The notes under the pieces were generated by a model. That model made no database searches. It saw only the letters and a program-made list of their open reading frames with translations, and had not been told where the DNA came from. From Gammaproteobacteria bacterium (GTDB lineage: Bacteria; Pseudomonadota; Gammaproteobacteria; SZUA-229): a stretch of DNA of 64,000 nucleotides. A program made the translations under genes and the position numbers. How positions within the stretch are numbered: position 1 is the first letter of the stretch; each line of letters opens with the position of its first letter. This document shows positions 28,291 through 38,276 of this stretch, in pieces. Where the stretch lies: the NCBI GenBank assembly GCA_024636785.1, contig JAGXGK010000042.1:18636-82635 (forward strand). The letters run 5' to 3'.

Positions 28291-30465
28291 CTATTTGATA
28301 AATAGCATTTCACGGTACTTGGGTAATGGCCATAGATCATCGGCGACTTCAGTCTCCAGCAGATCAGCATGCTCGCGCACCTCATCCATCAGGCTGTGAA
28401 TCTCGTTGGCCGAATATTGCATGTGCTCTTCGATCGAAGCAAAGTCATCACGCTCCAGAGCGGCACCGAGTTTTTCCACTGCCGCCATCATGGCATTGGT
28501 TTCAGTAGCGATCGATTTTGCGACCGAGGTATCCATCTCAATGCCCATCTCCGCCATGCTCGAAGTGGTACTCGACAGTTCGAAGAGATTGCTGATGGCG
28601 GCCGGATAGATACTTGTTTTTGCCATTTCTACCATCAGCTTCGCCTCTACTTCGATGGAGAGAATGTATTGTTCGGCATAGACTTCATAGCGGCTTTCCA
28701 GCTCGACAGGTGAAAGCACGCTGGTGTTTTTGAACAGGTTTTTCACCGACTCTTCGCGAAACGCCGGCAAAGCATCGGCAGTGGTGGGGATGTTCTTCAA
28801 ACCGCGTTCCTCAACGGCGGCGGTGTGCCAGTCTGCAGAGTAACCGTCGCCGCCGAAGACGGCGTTGCCATGTTCGTTCATCAACTCTTTGAGCACGGCG
28901 AATACCGCATCGTCCTGTTTGACACCCTTGCCCAATTGAGCTTCCAGCTCACCGGCGATCCAGTTCAGTGAGTCGGCCAGAATGGTATTCATCGCTATCA
29001 GTGGGCCGGATACCGACTGCGAGGAGCCGACTGCGCGAAATTCAAAACGGTTGCCGGTGAAGGCAAACGGCGAGGTGCGGTTACGGTCGCCCGGATCACG
29101 TTCAAACTTGAGGATCTGGGAAAGGCCCAGATCCATCAGTCCGCCGACTTCACTGCTGGCGAGCTTGCCGTCCTTGATATCCTGGAATACATTCTCCAGC
29201 TGATCACCCAGATAGACAGAGAGAATCGCCGGTGGCGCTTCATTGGCCCCCAGGCGGTGGTCATTGGAAGCGGTGGCGATAGCCGCGCGCAGTAGGGGGC
29301 CGAAAAGATGTACGCCGCGAATGACCGCGCCGCAGAATAGCAGGAAGTTCAGGTTGTCATGGGGAGTGCTACCGGGGTCGAGCAGGTTGCCCTGAGTGGC
29401 ATTGCCCACCGACCAGTTAACGTGCTTGCCGGAACCGTTGATGCCGGCGAAGGGCTTTTCGTGCAGCAGACAGACGAAGCCGTGTTTCTTGGCGGTGGTT
29501 TTCAGCAGCGTCATCATCAGCTGCTGATGGTCTGCGGCGACGTTGGCGGCTTCGAAGTAGGGCGCAATCTCGAACTGACCCGGCGCCACTTCATTGTGAT
29601 GGGTTTTGGCGGGAATGCCGAGCCGGTACAGCTGATCTTCCAGATCCTGCATGAAAACCTGAACACGCGCCGGAATGGCGCCGAAGTAATGATCATCAAA
29701 CTGCTGGCCTTTGGCAGGCGGTGCACCGAACAGGGTGCGACCGGCCAGCAGAAGGTCGGGGCGGCTGTTGGCAAAGTTGGCATCGACCAGAAAATATTCC
29801 TGCTCCGCGCCACAGCTGGAATTCAATGGCGCAATATCGGTCTCGCCCATCAGGGTCAGCACTTTCTGCGCAGCTTTGTTCATGGCATTGTTGGAGCGCA
29901 GCAGCGGAATTTTCTTGTCCAGCGCCTCACCGGTCCAGGACATGAAGACACTGGGGATCATCAGGGTGGAGCCGTTATCGGTGTGCATAATATAGACCGG
30001 GCTGGTCGGATCCCAGGCGGTATAGCCGCGTGCAGCATTGGTCATGCGGATGCTGCCATTGGGGAAAGAAGAGCCGTCAGGCTCGCCCTTGATCAGCAGG
30101 CTGCCGGTAAATTCGGTAATCGCAGCACCTTCCGAGTTAGTGACGATAAAACCGTCGTGCTTCTCGGCGGTGATATTGGTCATAGGGAAAAAGATGTGAG
30201 AGAAAAACTTGACGTTTTTGGACATCGCCCACTCTTTCATCGCCGCAGCAACAATATCAGCGGTGGCGGCATCCAGCGGAGCGCCGGTCTGCACGGTGTT
30301 CTTGATCGCTTTGAAAGCATTTTTAGAGAGCGACTCCTCCATCTTTGCCAGATTAAAGACATCACAGGCCCAGATCTTTGATAGTGGTTCGGGAGTTGCT
30401 AAAGCCATGGGTTCACGGTTGGTGATTTGATAGATTGCCTGGACGCGAGATTCATTTCCACTCAT
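28291..30465 (-). CDS. glnN: Type III glutamine synthetase (724 aa)
   Basis: Length and GSIII motifs NSSCGAEQEYFLVD, KTHHNEVAPGQFEIAP, GSGKHVNWS. Confidence 0.92.
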   Translation of the reverse strand: MSGNESRVQAIYQITNREPMALATPEPLSKIWACDVFNLAKMEESLSKNAFKAIKNTVQTGAPLDAATADIVAAAMKEWAMSKNVKFFSHIFFPMTNITAEKHDGFIVTNSEGAAITEFTGSLLIKGEPDGSSFPNGSIRMTNAARGYTAWDPTSPVYIMHTDNGSTLMIPSVFMSWTGEALDKKIPLLRSNNAMNKAAQKVLTLMGETDIAPLNSSCGAEQEYFLVDANFANSRPDLLLAGRTLFGAPPAKGQQFDDHYFGAIPARVQVFMQDLEDQLYRLGIPAKTHHNEVAPGQFEIAPYFEAANVAADHQQLMMTLLKTTAKKHGFVCLLHEKPFAGINGSGKHVNWSVGNATQGNLLDPGSTPHDNLNFLLFCGAVIRGVHLFGPLLRAAIATASNDHRLGANEAPPAILSVYLGDQLENVFQDIKDGKLASSEVGGLMDLGLSQILKFERDPGDRNRTSPFAFTGNRFEFRAVGSSQSVSGPLIAMNTILADSLNWIAGELEAQLGKGVKQDDAVFAVLKELMNEHGNAVFGGDGYSADWHTAAVEERGLKNIPTTADALPAFREESVKNLFKNTSVLSPVELESRYEVYAEQYILSIEVEAKLMVEMAKTSIYPAAISNLFELSSTTSSMAEMGIEMDTSVAKSIATETNAMMAAVEKLGAALERDDFASIEEHMQYSANEIHSLMDEVREHADLLETEVADDLWPLPKYREMLFIK

Positions 30466-30612
30466 TACGTTTTCCTCAATATGTATATTTCAATTAAAAT
30501 TTGTTAGGGCTATCGGTGATAAGCTGCTCTGCGAAAGTGCGCGTATACTTCAGTTGCTTAACCCTGAAATGGCTGAGCGTCGATAGCTTAAATCCCTGTC
30601 TGCCTTGCTCTA

Positions 30613-30628
30613 TGCAATAAGCGCACCA
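30613..30628 (-). promoter_or_regulatory. Candidate sigma54 promoter TGGTGCGCTTATTGCA for glnN
   Basis: GG-N10-GC, perfect TTGCA -12 element, 137 nt predicted leader. Confidence 0.65.
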
Positions 30629-30755
30629 ATTTTATGCGCGGCGTTCGTCAGCGGGTTTTGAGCGGAAATCCGGCGAATACCCCATGGAAATAACACTTAT
30701 ATGCTCCACAATAACTTATTAGACAGTAAGAGGTTGTATTTTATCTGTCGACGCC

Positions 30756-30770
30756 GCACCTTATTGGTGC
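30756..30770. promoter_or_regulatory. NtrC-type site GCACCTTATTGGTGC
   Basis: Matches NtrC dyad GCAC-N7-GTGC; centred 149 bp upstream of the promoter -12 C. Confidence 0.7.
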
Positions 30771-30808
30771 GCAGCGTTCTATAATGGTGCGCTCAGGAAG
30801 ATTGTTGC

Positions 30809-31099
30809 ATGCAAAATAGCGTACCCGAAATTGCTGAGTTCACCGAAATTACCTGCAATCGCTGTCAGGCCAGCTGCTGCCGCCTGGAAGTATTATTGAT
30901 CAGCGAAACCGGTGTGCCGGAGCGCTATATCGCCACCGACCGCTGGGGTGGACAGACCATGGCCCGGCTGGATGACGGCTGGTGCGCGGCACTGAACCGT
31001 CAGACCATGAACTGCATGATATATGCGCAACGTCCCCAGATCTGCCGTGATTTCAAAATGGGCGGCCATGAATGCCGGGTGGAATTCACGACTGGATAG
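30809..31099 (+). CDS. YkgJ-family zinc/iron cysteine-cluster protein
   Basis: CNRCQASCC near N-terminus; RPQICRDFKMG near C-terminus. Confidence 0.8.
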   Translation: MQNSVPEIAEFTEITCNRCQASCCRLEVLLISETGVPERYIATDRWGGQTMARLDDGWCAALNRQTMNCMIYAQRPQICRDFKMGGHECRVEFTTG

Positions 31100-31180
31100 C
31101 TAATTTTGTACCGAGAAAAAGGCATTCAGTCCACCAAAAACACAAAGGACGCAAAAAAACTGAATAATTGTTAAACCAAT

Positions 31181-31369
31181 AGTCCACAGATGAACGCAGA
31201 TGAACACAGATAAAGTCAAAAACAGAAATGATTATTGATTCGCGAAGAATGCGAAAAAAACACTAGATGTGTTAGTGAAAAATCATTCACCGCAGAGACG
31301 CAGAGGGCGCAGAGAAGTACAAGGCATTAGCTTTTATCCGCGTTCATCTGCGTTTATCTGTGGACTGAA
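31181..31369. repeat. Dispersed intergenic repeat (CCACAGATGAACGCAGATG... / ...CATCTGCGTTTATCTGTGG arms, TTCACCGCAGAGACGCAGAG core)
   Basis: Imperfect inverted arms; shared words with 17.6, 38.2 and 43.1 kb copies. Confidence 0.7.
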
Positions 31370-31416
31370 AGCTTTAACTGCCAACTATGTCTTAACAAGT
31401 GAGATTTCAGATTGAT

Positions 31417-31980
31417 ATGAACACCCCTTCGGTTAGCTGTATTATTCTCGCCGGTGGTGAAGGCAGGCGCTTTCACCATGCGGATAAGGGGCTGGTGGAG
31501 TTTAACGGCCAGCCTCTGATTGCTCATGTTATGGCGGCGCTGAAGCATCAGGTCGATGATGTTGTCATCAGCGCTAATCGTAATTTCGAGCGGTACCGGG
31601 CGTTTTCGCCTTCGGTGGTTCCCGATGTCAACGAAAAGCACGGTCCGCTCTCGGGTATCGTCGCGGCGCTGCCTGTTTGCAGGCATGAGCAGGTGCTGGT
31701 AGTGCCCTGTGATATGCCTTTTCTGCCCGATGATCTACTGGCCCGGCTGCTGGCCGGTTCCGCGCAGCACGACATCAGCATTGCCGAGGTTCAGGACCGG
31801 TTGCAACTGGTGCTGCTAATGCACAAATCACTGCTGGCATCGGCGCAGGATCGGCTCGCTGCCGGTGATTACAGGCTGATGCAATGGGTAAAAGCCTGTT
31901 CACCCGCAGTCATCAACTTTGATGACCGGGCGGCGGCCTTCAAAAATATCAATGAGGCACGCGAACTCGATGGGCTTTGA
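31417..31980 (+). CDS. mobA: Molybdenum cofactor guanylyltransferase
   Basis: CIILAGGEGRRFHHADKGLVEFNGQPLI; VPCDMPFLP. Confidence 0.88.
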   Translation: MNTPSVSCIILAGGEGRRFHHADKGLVEFNGQPLIAHVMAALKHQVDDVVISANRNFERYRAFSPSVVPDVNEKHGPLSGIVAALPVCRHEQVLVVPCDMPFLPDDLLARLLAGSAQHDISIAEVQDRLQLVLLMHKSLLASAQDRLAAGDYRLMQWVKACSPAVINFDDRAAAFKNINEARELDGL

Positions 31981-32039
31981 GGCGCGTTCGCTGCTAAACT
32001 CCCGCTTGCGAAATCTTCCTGCGAACATAAAATTCATCC

Positions 32040-33182
32040 ATGGCACAGAACCTCGAACAACGCACCAAAGAAATTAACCGTGTCACCTGGTGGGGCGTTT
32101 TAGTCAATCTGGTTCTTTCCATAGTCAAGCTTGTCGGCGGTGTTATCGGCCAGTCACAGTCGCTGATTGCTGATGGTCTGCATTCGCTCTCAGACCTGAT
32201 CAGCGACGGCATGGTACTGGTCGCCGCCAAGCACGCCGGCGAAGAGGCCGATGAAGATCACCCTTACGGCCATGGCCGTTTCGAGACGCTGGCGACCGTA
32301 GCACTGGGCATGTTTCTGATCGTCGTCGCCGTCGGCCTTGCCTATGATGCTGCGATACGGGTTTTCGATAAAGAAGTTCAAGCCGTTCCGCACCTCTTTA
32401 CTCTGGGCATCGCGCTGTTTTCCATCTTCTCGAAAGAAGCGATGTACCACGTTACCCACCGCGTCGGGGTTCGCATCAACTCTAAAATGGTGATCGCCAA
32501 TGCCTGGCACCACCGTAGCGATTCGATTTCATCGGTGGTGGTGCTGATCGGCATTGCAGGTGCTCAGCTGGGTATGCCTATGCTTGATCCCATTGCGGCG
32601 ATTATCGTGGCGGTAATGATCGCCAAAATCGGCTACGACCTGGGCTACCACAGCGCCCGCGAGCTGGTCGATACCGCGCTCGAACCCGAGACGGTTGAGC
32701 AGATCAAATCAAAGATTCTGGAAAATGAAGAGGTGCTTGAGCTGCACATGCTGCGCACCCGGCGCATGGGGCACACGTCGCTGGTGGATGTGCACATTCT
32801 GGTTCACCCCAAACTCAGCGTTTCCGAGGGGCACCATATTTCCGAGGCCATCGAAACCTCCCTGATAAAATCTTTTGATGACATCAATGATGTCACCGTA
32901 CACATCGATCCGGAAAATGACGAGTGTGAGGCTCGCTGTCGAAATCTGCCGCTTCGCAGTGAATTGATTATCGCGCTGAAACACGAATGGTCGAAATATT
33001 CCGAACTGGATGAGATTGATGATATTACCCTGCATTATCTGGACGGGTGGATCACGGTTGAGGCGAATATCCCCCTGACCGTTCTGGATTCGCTGCAGGA
33101 TGCGGAAAGATTTCAGACTAATTTCCGCGAGGCCAGCCTGGCGGTTGCCAGCGTAGGTGAAGCCGACTTAAGGTTTCACTAA
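32040..33182 (+). CDS. Cation diffusion facilitator transporter
   Basis: ADGLHSLSDLISD, HPYGHGRFETLA, NAWHHRSDSISS. Confidence 0.92.
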   Translation: MAQNLEQRTKEINRVTWWGVLVNLVLSIVKLVGGVIGQSQSLIADGLHSLSDLISDGMVLVAAKHAGEEADEDHPYGHGRFETLATVALGMFLIVVAVGLAYDAAIRVFDKEVQAVPHLFTLGIALFSIFSKEAMYHVTHRVGVRINSKMVIANAWHHRSDSISSVVVLIGIAGAQLGMPMLDPIAAIIVAVMIAKIGYDLGYHSARELVDTALEPETVEQIKSKILENEEVLELHMLRTRRMGHTSLVDVHILVHPKLSVSEGHHISEAIETSLIKSFDDINDVTVHIDPENDECEARCRNLPLRSELIIALKHEWSKYSELDEIDDITLHYLDGWITVEANIPLTVLDSLQDAERFQTNFREASLAVASVGEADLRFH

Positions 33183-33382
33183 TTGCAAGTTTTTAAGCCG
33201 GCTCAACTTAAAATAGACGCTGCTCTCTTTCCATTGTGCGTCTGTTTCATGCAAAATACATTCAGCATCAGAATGTCGCTGTTCAGGCAGGCTTATTAAG
33301 CCATGCTGACTGAGGCTTCTTTTTTATCCGTGTTGCCGCTCAAATCAGCGGTTAGCCATTCTATTTTTCGAGGAGTAATGCA

Positions 33383-34792
33383 ATGTCTGCAAATGACGTT
33401 TTAAATATGATCAAGGAACACGACGTGAAATTCGTCGACTTCCGTTTCACCGATACTCAGGGCAAAGAGCAGCATGTTTCTGTTCCGGCTCATACCATCG
33501 ATGAAGATGTGCTGCTCGAAGGCAAGATGTTCGATGGTTCATCGATTGCCGGTTGGAGAGGCATTAATGAATCCGACATGATTCTGATGCCCGACTGCGA
33601 TTCTCAGGTGCTCGACCCGTTCACCGAAGAGGTGACTATGAACCTGCGTTGCGACATCGTCGAACCCTCCAGCATGCAGGGTTACAGCCGCGACCCGCGC
33701 TCCATCGCCAAACGCGCCGAAGCTTATCTTAACTCCACCGGCATCGCGGATACCGCCTATTTCGGCCCCGAAAACGAATACTTTGTTTTCGACAGCGTGC
33801 AGTGGACCGACGAAATGGGCGGGGTTTCCTACCGTATCGAGTCCGAAGAAGCGGCCTGGAATACCGGCAAAGATTATGACGGTAACAATATGGGACATCG
33901 TCCCGGCGTAAAGGGCGGCTATTTCCCGGTTCCACCTATCGATTCCCTGCAGGATCTGCGCTCAACCATGTGTCTGACCTGTGAAGAGATGGGCGTGGAA
34001 ACCGAAGTTCATCACCACGAAGTAGGTACCGCAGGTCAGTGTGAAATCGGCACCGTTTTCAACACTCTGGTGCGTAAGGCCGACGAAGTTCAGATCTTCA
34101 AATATTGCATCCACAATGTGGCGCACGCCTACGGCAAAACCGCTACCTTTATGCCCAAACCCATGGTGGGCGACAACGGCAGCGGCATGCACGTTCACGT
34201 CTCCCTGGCCAAAGACGGGGTCAACCTGTTCGCGGGTGACCAGTACGGCGGCCTGTCGGAAAATGCGCTGTTCTTTATCGGCGGCATTATCAAACACGCC
34301 AAAGCCATCAACGCCTTCTGCAATGCCTCGACCAACAGCTACAAGCGACTGGTACCTCACTATGAAGCCCCGGTGATGCTGGCCTACTCCGCCCGCAACC
34401 GCTCCGCTTCGATTCGTATTCCCCACGTCAGCAATCCTAAGGGACGCCGTATTGAAGTGCGCTTCCCCGACTCTTCGGCCAACCCCTATCTCTGTTTTGC
34501 CTCCATCCTGATGGCGGGCCTGGACGGTATTCAGAACAAGATAGATCCCGGTGAAGCAGCTGATAAAGACCTCTACAACCTGCCTCCTGAAGAGGAAGCA
34601 AAAATCCCGCAGGTGGCTTTCTCGCTGGCAGAAGCCCTGACTGAGCTGGATAAGGATCGTGAATTTTTGACCGCCGGCGGTGTATTCGACGATGACAGCA
34701 TTGACGCCTTCATCAAGCTGAAAGCGGCAGAGGTGCTGCGTTACCGTACTGCGGTTCATCCCTGTGAGTTTGATATGTACTACAGCGTTTAA
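33383..34792 (+). CDS. glnA: Type I glutamine synthetase
   Basis: [35 protein letters not shown]; adenylylation region [10 protein letters not shown]. Confidence 0.97.
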   Translation: MSANDVLNMIKEHDVKFVDFRFTDTQGKEQHVSVPAHTIDEDVLLEGKMFDGSSIAGWRGINESDMILMPDCDSQVLDPFTEEVTMNLRCDIVEPSSMQGYSRDPRSIAKRAEAYLNSTGIADTAYFGPENEYFVFDSVQWTDEMGGVSYRIESEEAAWNTGKDYDGNNMGHRPGVKGGYFPVPPIDSLQDLRSTMCLTCEEMGVETEVHHHEVGTAGQCEIGTVFNTLVRKADEVQIFKYCIHNVAHAYGKTATFMPKPMVGDNGSGMHVHVSLAKDGVNLFAGDQYGGLSENALFFIGGIIKHAKAINAFCNASTNSYKRLVPHYEAPVMLAYSARNRSASIRIPHVSNPKGRRIEVRFPDSSANPYLCFASILMAGLDGIQNKIDPGEAADKDLYNLPPEEEAKIPQVAFSLAEALTELDKDREFLTAGGVFDDDSIDAFIKLKAAEVLRYRTAVHPCEFDMYYSV

Positions 34793-34834
34793 ACCACGGA
34801 TTCAGGCTAAACTCAAGCTGTTTAGTGTTATCTG

Positions 34835-34867
34835 AAAATGCCCCGGCTTTTGTCGGGGCATTTTTTT
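34835..34867 (+). terminator. Rho-independent terminator of glnA
   Basis: AAAATGCCCCG...CGGGGCATTTTTTT. Confidence 0.85.
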
Positions 34868-34903
34868 GTGCAGGCAAAAATAAATCGGGCTATGCTAGGG
34901 CTT

Positions 34904-35419
34904 ATGAAATACCTGCTGCCTCTCAGTTTTCTGCTGCTTATCGCCCTGCCCGTACAGGCGGAAATTTATCGCAGTGTCGATGAAAACGGCAACGTCATTT
35001 ACTCAGATCAAAAGTCGCCCGACAGCGAGCTGATTCCGACGCCGACGGACAATGCCGTCACCATGCCCAGACCGGAAACCAGCGCGCCGGTTGAGGAAGA
35101 GGAGGAAAAACCGACCGGCAATTATCACTCATTCAGCATTACCAGCCCCGAGCACAACGCTGTTATTAGAAACAATGCAGGCAATATCACGGTCAATCTG
35201 TCGATCGACCCGCCGCTGAAAGTCAGCTCAGGCGATTACATCCGCCTACATCTCGATGGTGAGGTGCTAAGGTCGAAATTAACCTCGTCGAGCACCCAAC
35301 TCAGCAACATTGCCCGCGGCAGCCATACTCTCAGGGCCGAACTGAGCAGCGCCTCGGGAAAAACTCTCAAGAGCGCATCGGTTCAGTTTCACCTGAAACG
35401 CATCTCCGTCCTTCATTAA
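34904..35419 (+). CDS. DUF4124-containing exported protein
   Basis: Signal peptide, then AEIYRSVDENGNVIYSDQ. Confidence 0.82.
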   Translation: MKYLLPLSFLLLIALPVQAEIYRSVDENGNVIYSDQKSPDSELIPTPTDNAVTMPRPETSAPVEEEEEKPTGNYHSFSITSPEHNAVIRNNAGNITVNLSIDPPLKVSSGDYIRLHLDGEVLRSKLTSSSTQLSNIARGSHTLRAELSSASGKTLKSASVQFHLKRISVLH

Positions 35420-35441
35420 TGCATAATTTCTGAGACTGGAA

Positions 35442-35487
35442 GGCTGTTGGATTCAGGATGAACTGACCGCTCTCCCGCTACAGACAC
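35442..35487. repeat. Truncated copy of the 21159 REP-like element
   Basis: GGCTGTTGGATTCAGGATGAACTGACCGCTCTCCCGCTACAGACA aligns to copy 1. Confidence 0.5.
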
Positions 35488-35536
35488 TATTCTCGGCCAG
35501 GCTCCTGGCCAGAACTAATCTGTCATTTCCCTGTCT

Positions 35537-35551
35537 GCACTATATTGGTGC
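35537..35551. promoter_or_regulatory. NtrC-type site GCACTATATTGGTGC
   Basis: Matches NtrC dyad; centred 149 bp upstream of the ntrB promoter -12 C. Confidence 0.75.
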
Positions 35552-35678
35552 AACATGCTGTAAACTGATTCCATGAACAGGACACTCATGCATACGCCGG
35601 ACTAACTCGTGGGAAACATCTGTCTTAATGCATTGATTCATAAAGGCGAATAATTTTCTACACAGCATCTCGCTTTTC

Positions 35679-35694
35679 TGGTTCGATATTTGCT
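35679..35694 (+). promoter_or_regulatory. Candidate sigma54 promoter TGGTTCGATATTTGCT for ntrBC
   Basis: GG-N10-GC spacing; TTGCT -12 element; ends 14 nt before the ATG. Confidence 0.65.
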
Positions 35695-35707
35695 TAGTGA
35701 ATAGATA

Positions 35708-36775
35708 ATGATACAAAACATACAACAATCCGCTCAGTCAATACTGGATACTCTGCACTCCGCCGTGCTGGTTATTAATCAGCAGCTGTGCGTTGAATAT
35801 ATGAACCCCTCCGCAGAAATGATGTTCCAGATCAGCTACGCCCGGGCAAAACAGCGCCCTCTTCAGGAGCTGGTTATCGATGAGACCGATTTTTTTACAC
35901 GTCTGAAACGATCCCTGAAAACCCAGCACCCCTTCTCTGCCTATGAAGAGGATCTAACGGTGCGCACCGGACAGGTTCTGGCGCTGGATTATATGGCCTC
36001 ACCGATTCAATACGGCAATCAGCCGCAGTGCCTGCTGCTGGAGCTGGTCAGCCGGGGGCGTCACCGCAAGATTGCGCAGGAAAAACATCTGCTCATTCAG
36101 AATGAGGCCAGCCGCAGTCTGCTGCGCGGGCTCGCCCACGAAATTAAAAACCCGTTGGGCGGTATACGCGGTGCGGCCCAGCTGCTGGAAAGGAAGCTGG
36201 ACAACGAGCAGGATCGCGAATTCACCACGGTCATTATTCGCGAAGCCGACCGTTTGAAAAAACTGGTCGACCGCATGCTGGGCCCGCGCGGCGTACCGCA
36301 CAAGCGCCAGCTCAATATTCATAAAATGCTGGAGCATGTGCGCAGCCTGGTTCAGGTGGAAACCAGCAAGGTTAAATTCATCGCCGATTACGACCCCAGC
36401 CTGCCGGATATTTACGGCGACGAGTCGATGATTATTCAGGCCATTCTGAACATTACCCGTAATGCCATCAGAGAGGTCTCCGACGATGGCGAAATCATAT
36501 TCCGCACACGCTCGATAAGAAATTACACCATTGGCGATAACGCCTATCCGCTGGTCGCCAAGATCGACATCATCGACAACGGCCCCGGTGTGCCCGAAGA
36601 CCTCAAGGAAAAACTGTTCCTGCCCATGGTTACCGGCCACGCCGAAGGCACCGGTCTGGGTCTGTCGATTGCACATACCCTGATTAACCGGCATGACGGC
36701 CTGATTGAATTTTCCTGCACGCCGGGATACACCACTTTTTCTATTCTGCTCCCCCTTCTTACCGACCCCGAGTAA
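35708..36775 (+). CDS. glnL: Nitrogen regulation sensor kinase NtrB
   Basis: PAS-like N-terminus; H-box GLAHEIKNPLGGIRGAAQLLE; followed by ntrC. Confidence 0.95.
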   Translation: MIQNIQQSAQSILDTLHSAVLVINQQLCVEYMNPSAEMMFQISYARAKQRPLQELVIDETDFFTRLKRSLKTQHPFSAYEEDLTVRTGQVLALDYMASPIQYGNQPQCLLLELVSRGRHRKIAQEKHLLIQNEASRSLLRGLAHEIKNPLGGIRGAAQLLERKLDNEQDREFTTVIIREADRLKKLVDRMLGPRGVPHKRQLNIHKMLEHVRSLVQVETSKVKFIADYDPSLPDIYGDESMIIQAILNITRNAIREVSDDGEIIFRTRSIRNYTIGDNAYPLVAKIDIIDNGPGVPEDLKEKLFLPMVTGHAEGTGLGLSIAHTLINRHDGLIEFSCTPGYTTFSILLPLLTDPE

Positions 36776-36780
36776 CGGCC

Positions 36781-38175
36781 ATGACTGAAAAACCACAAGT
36801 ATGGATTATTGATGACGATGAATCGATTCGCTGGGTGCTGCAAAAATCACTGGAACAGGCGGGCATGGAAGTTACCAGCTTCAACAAGGCGGATGGCATT
36901 CTCGACCGGCTGCAAACCTCCGAACCCGATACTATTATCACCGACGTGCGCATGCCCGGCATGGATGGCCTGACCCTGCTCACCGCATTGTCAGAATCCT
37001 ATCCCGAAATTCCGGTCATCATCATGACCGCCCATTCCGATCTCGACAGTGCGGTTTCCGCCTTTCAGGGCGGCGCGTTCGAATACCTGCCCAAACCTTT
37101 CGATATCGACGATGCCATCTCACTGGCGCAACGCGCCTGCATCCGGCGCCACGAAACACAGGGCGTACCTGCTGCGCCGCAGGCCCTGCCGGAAATCATC
37201 GGCGAAGCACCCGCCATGCAGGAAGTGTTCCGCGCCATCGGTCGACTTTCCAGATCCAACATTAATGTTTTGATTACCGGCGAATCGGGTACCGGTAAGG
37301 AACTGGTCGCACAGTCACTGCATAAACACAGCCCGCGTTCCGCACAGGAATTCATCGCCCTGAATACCGCAGCCATTCCCAAAGACCTGCTCGAATCTGA
37401 ACTGTTCGGTCACGAACGCGGAGCCTTTACCGGCGCGCAGACACAACGCAAGGGGCGCTTCGAACAGGCCGACGGCGGCACTTTATTTCTCGACGAAATC
37501 GGCGACATGCCATCCGAATTGCAGACACGACTGTTGCGCGTACTGGCGGATGGTATCTTTTATCGCGTCGGTGGTCACACCCCGATCAAGGTGGATGTTC
37601 GCATCATTGCCGCGACACACCAGAACCTTGAGCAACGCGTGAAGGAAGGCCTGTTCCGTGAAGACCTCTATCACCGCTTGAATGTAATACGCATCCATCT
37701 ACCCGCCCTGCGCGAACGCCGTGAAGACATCCCGGCATTGCTCAATCTTTTTTTGCACAAAGCCACCAAGGAGCTCGGTGTTTCGCCCAAACAATTATTA
37801 CCGGAAGTAGAACAATACCTGTCGACCATGGAATGGTCCGGTAACGTCCGTCAGCTGGAAAATACCTGTCACTGGTTAGCGGTAATGACCTCCGGCAAAA
37901 CCATTCACCTTTCTGATCTCCCCGAAGAGCTACAGCCAAAAAACCAGACCCCGTCGTTAAGCGGAAGCACCTGGCAACAGGGTATCGCCCATTATGCAGA
38001 AAATATGCTGCAATCGGGCAGGGACAGAATAGCAGACGAAATTATCCCCGATGTCGAACGCGTTCTCATAGACGCCGCGTTAAAACAAACCCATGGCCGC
38101 AAACACGACGCCGCAAAACTGTTGGGCTGGGGCAGGAATACACTGACGCGAAAAATTAAGGAACTGAATATTTAA
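36781..38175 (+). CDS. glnG: Nitrogen regulator NtrC
   Basis: REC domain [34 protein letters not shown], Fis-type HTH. Confidence 0.96.
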   Translation: MTEKPQVWIIDDDESIRWVLQKSLEQAGMEVTSFNKADGILDRLQTSEPDTIITDVRMPGMDGLTLLTALSESYPEIPVIIMTAHSDLDSAVSAFQGGAFEYLPKPFDIDDAISLAQRACIRRHETQGVPAAPQALPEIIGEAPAMQEVFRAIGRLSRSNINVLITGESGTGKELVAQSLHKHSPRSAQEFIALNTAAIPKDLLESELFGHERGAFTGAQTQRKGRFEQADGGTLFLDEIGDMPSELQTRLLRVLADGIFYRVGGHTPIKVDVRIIAATHQNLEQRVKEGLFREDLYHRLNVIRIHLPALRERREDIPALLNLFLHKATKELGVSPKQLLPEVEQYLSTMEWSGNVRQLENTCHWLAVMTSGKTIHLSDLPEELQPKNQTPSLSGSTWQQGIAHYAENMLQSGRDRIADEIIPDVERVLIDAALKQTHGRKHDAAKLLGWGRNTLTRKIKELNI

Positions 38176-38189
38176 TACTGGGATTTTTC

Positions 38190-38276
38190 ACCGCAGACAA
38201 ATTTTTCTGGAAAAAATTTGAACAGCCGCAGGCTGGCCCGAAGGGTAGAGGGCAGGAAGCCCGAAATAACCGCAGA
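38190..38276. repeat. Three-hairpin element copy B inside an ACCGCAGA repeat context
   Basis: Hairpins at 38198-38220, 38224-38234 and 38250-38262; ACCGCAGA on both sides. Confidence 0.65.

Noticed and set aside
29359-30381. 340-aa plus-strand ORF opposite glnN
   Set aside because: Opposite a clear GSIII gene; composition typical of antisense translation.
31120-31380. Possible CRISPR array from repeated CGCAGA/ATCTG words
   Set aside because: Irregular spacing and inverted rather than direct repeats; no spacers or cas genes.
33183-33382. sigma54/NtrC sites before glnA
   Set aside because: I found no GG-N10-GC or GCAC-N7-GTGC match in this intergenic region.
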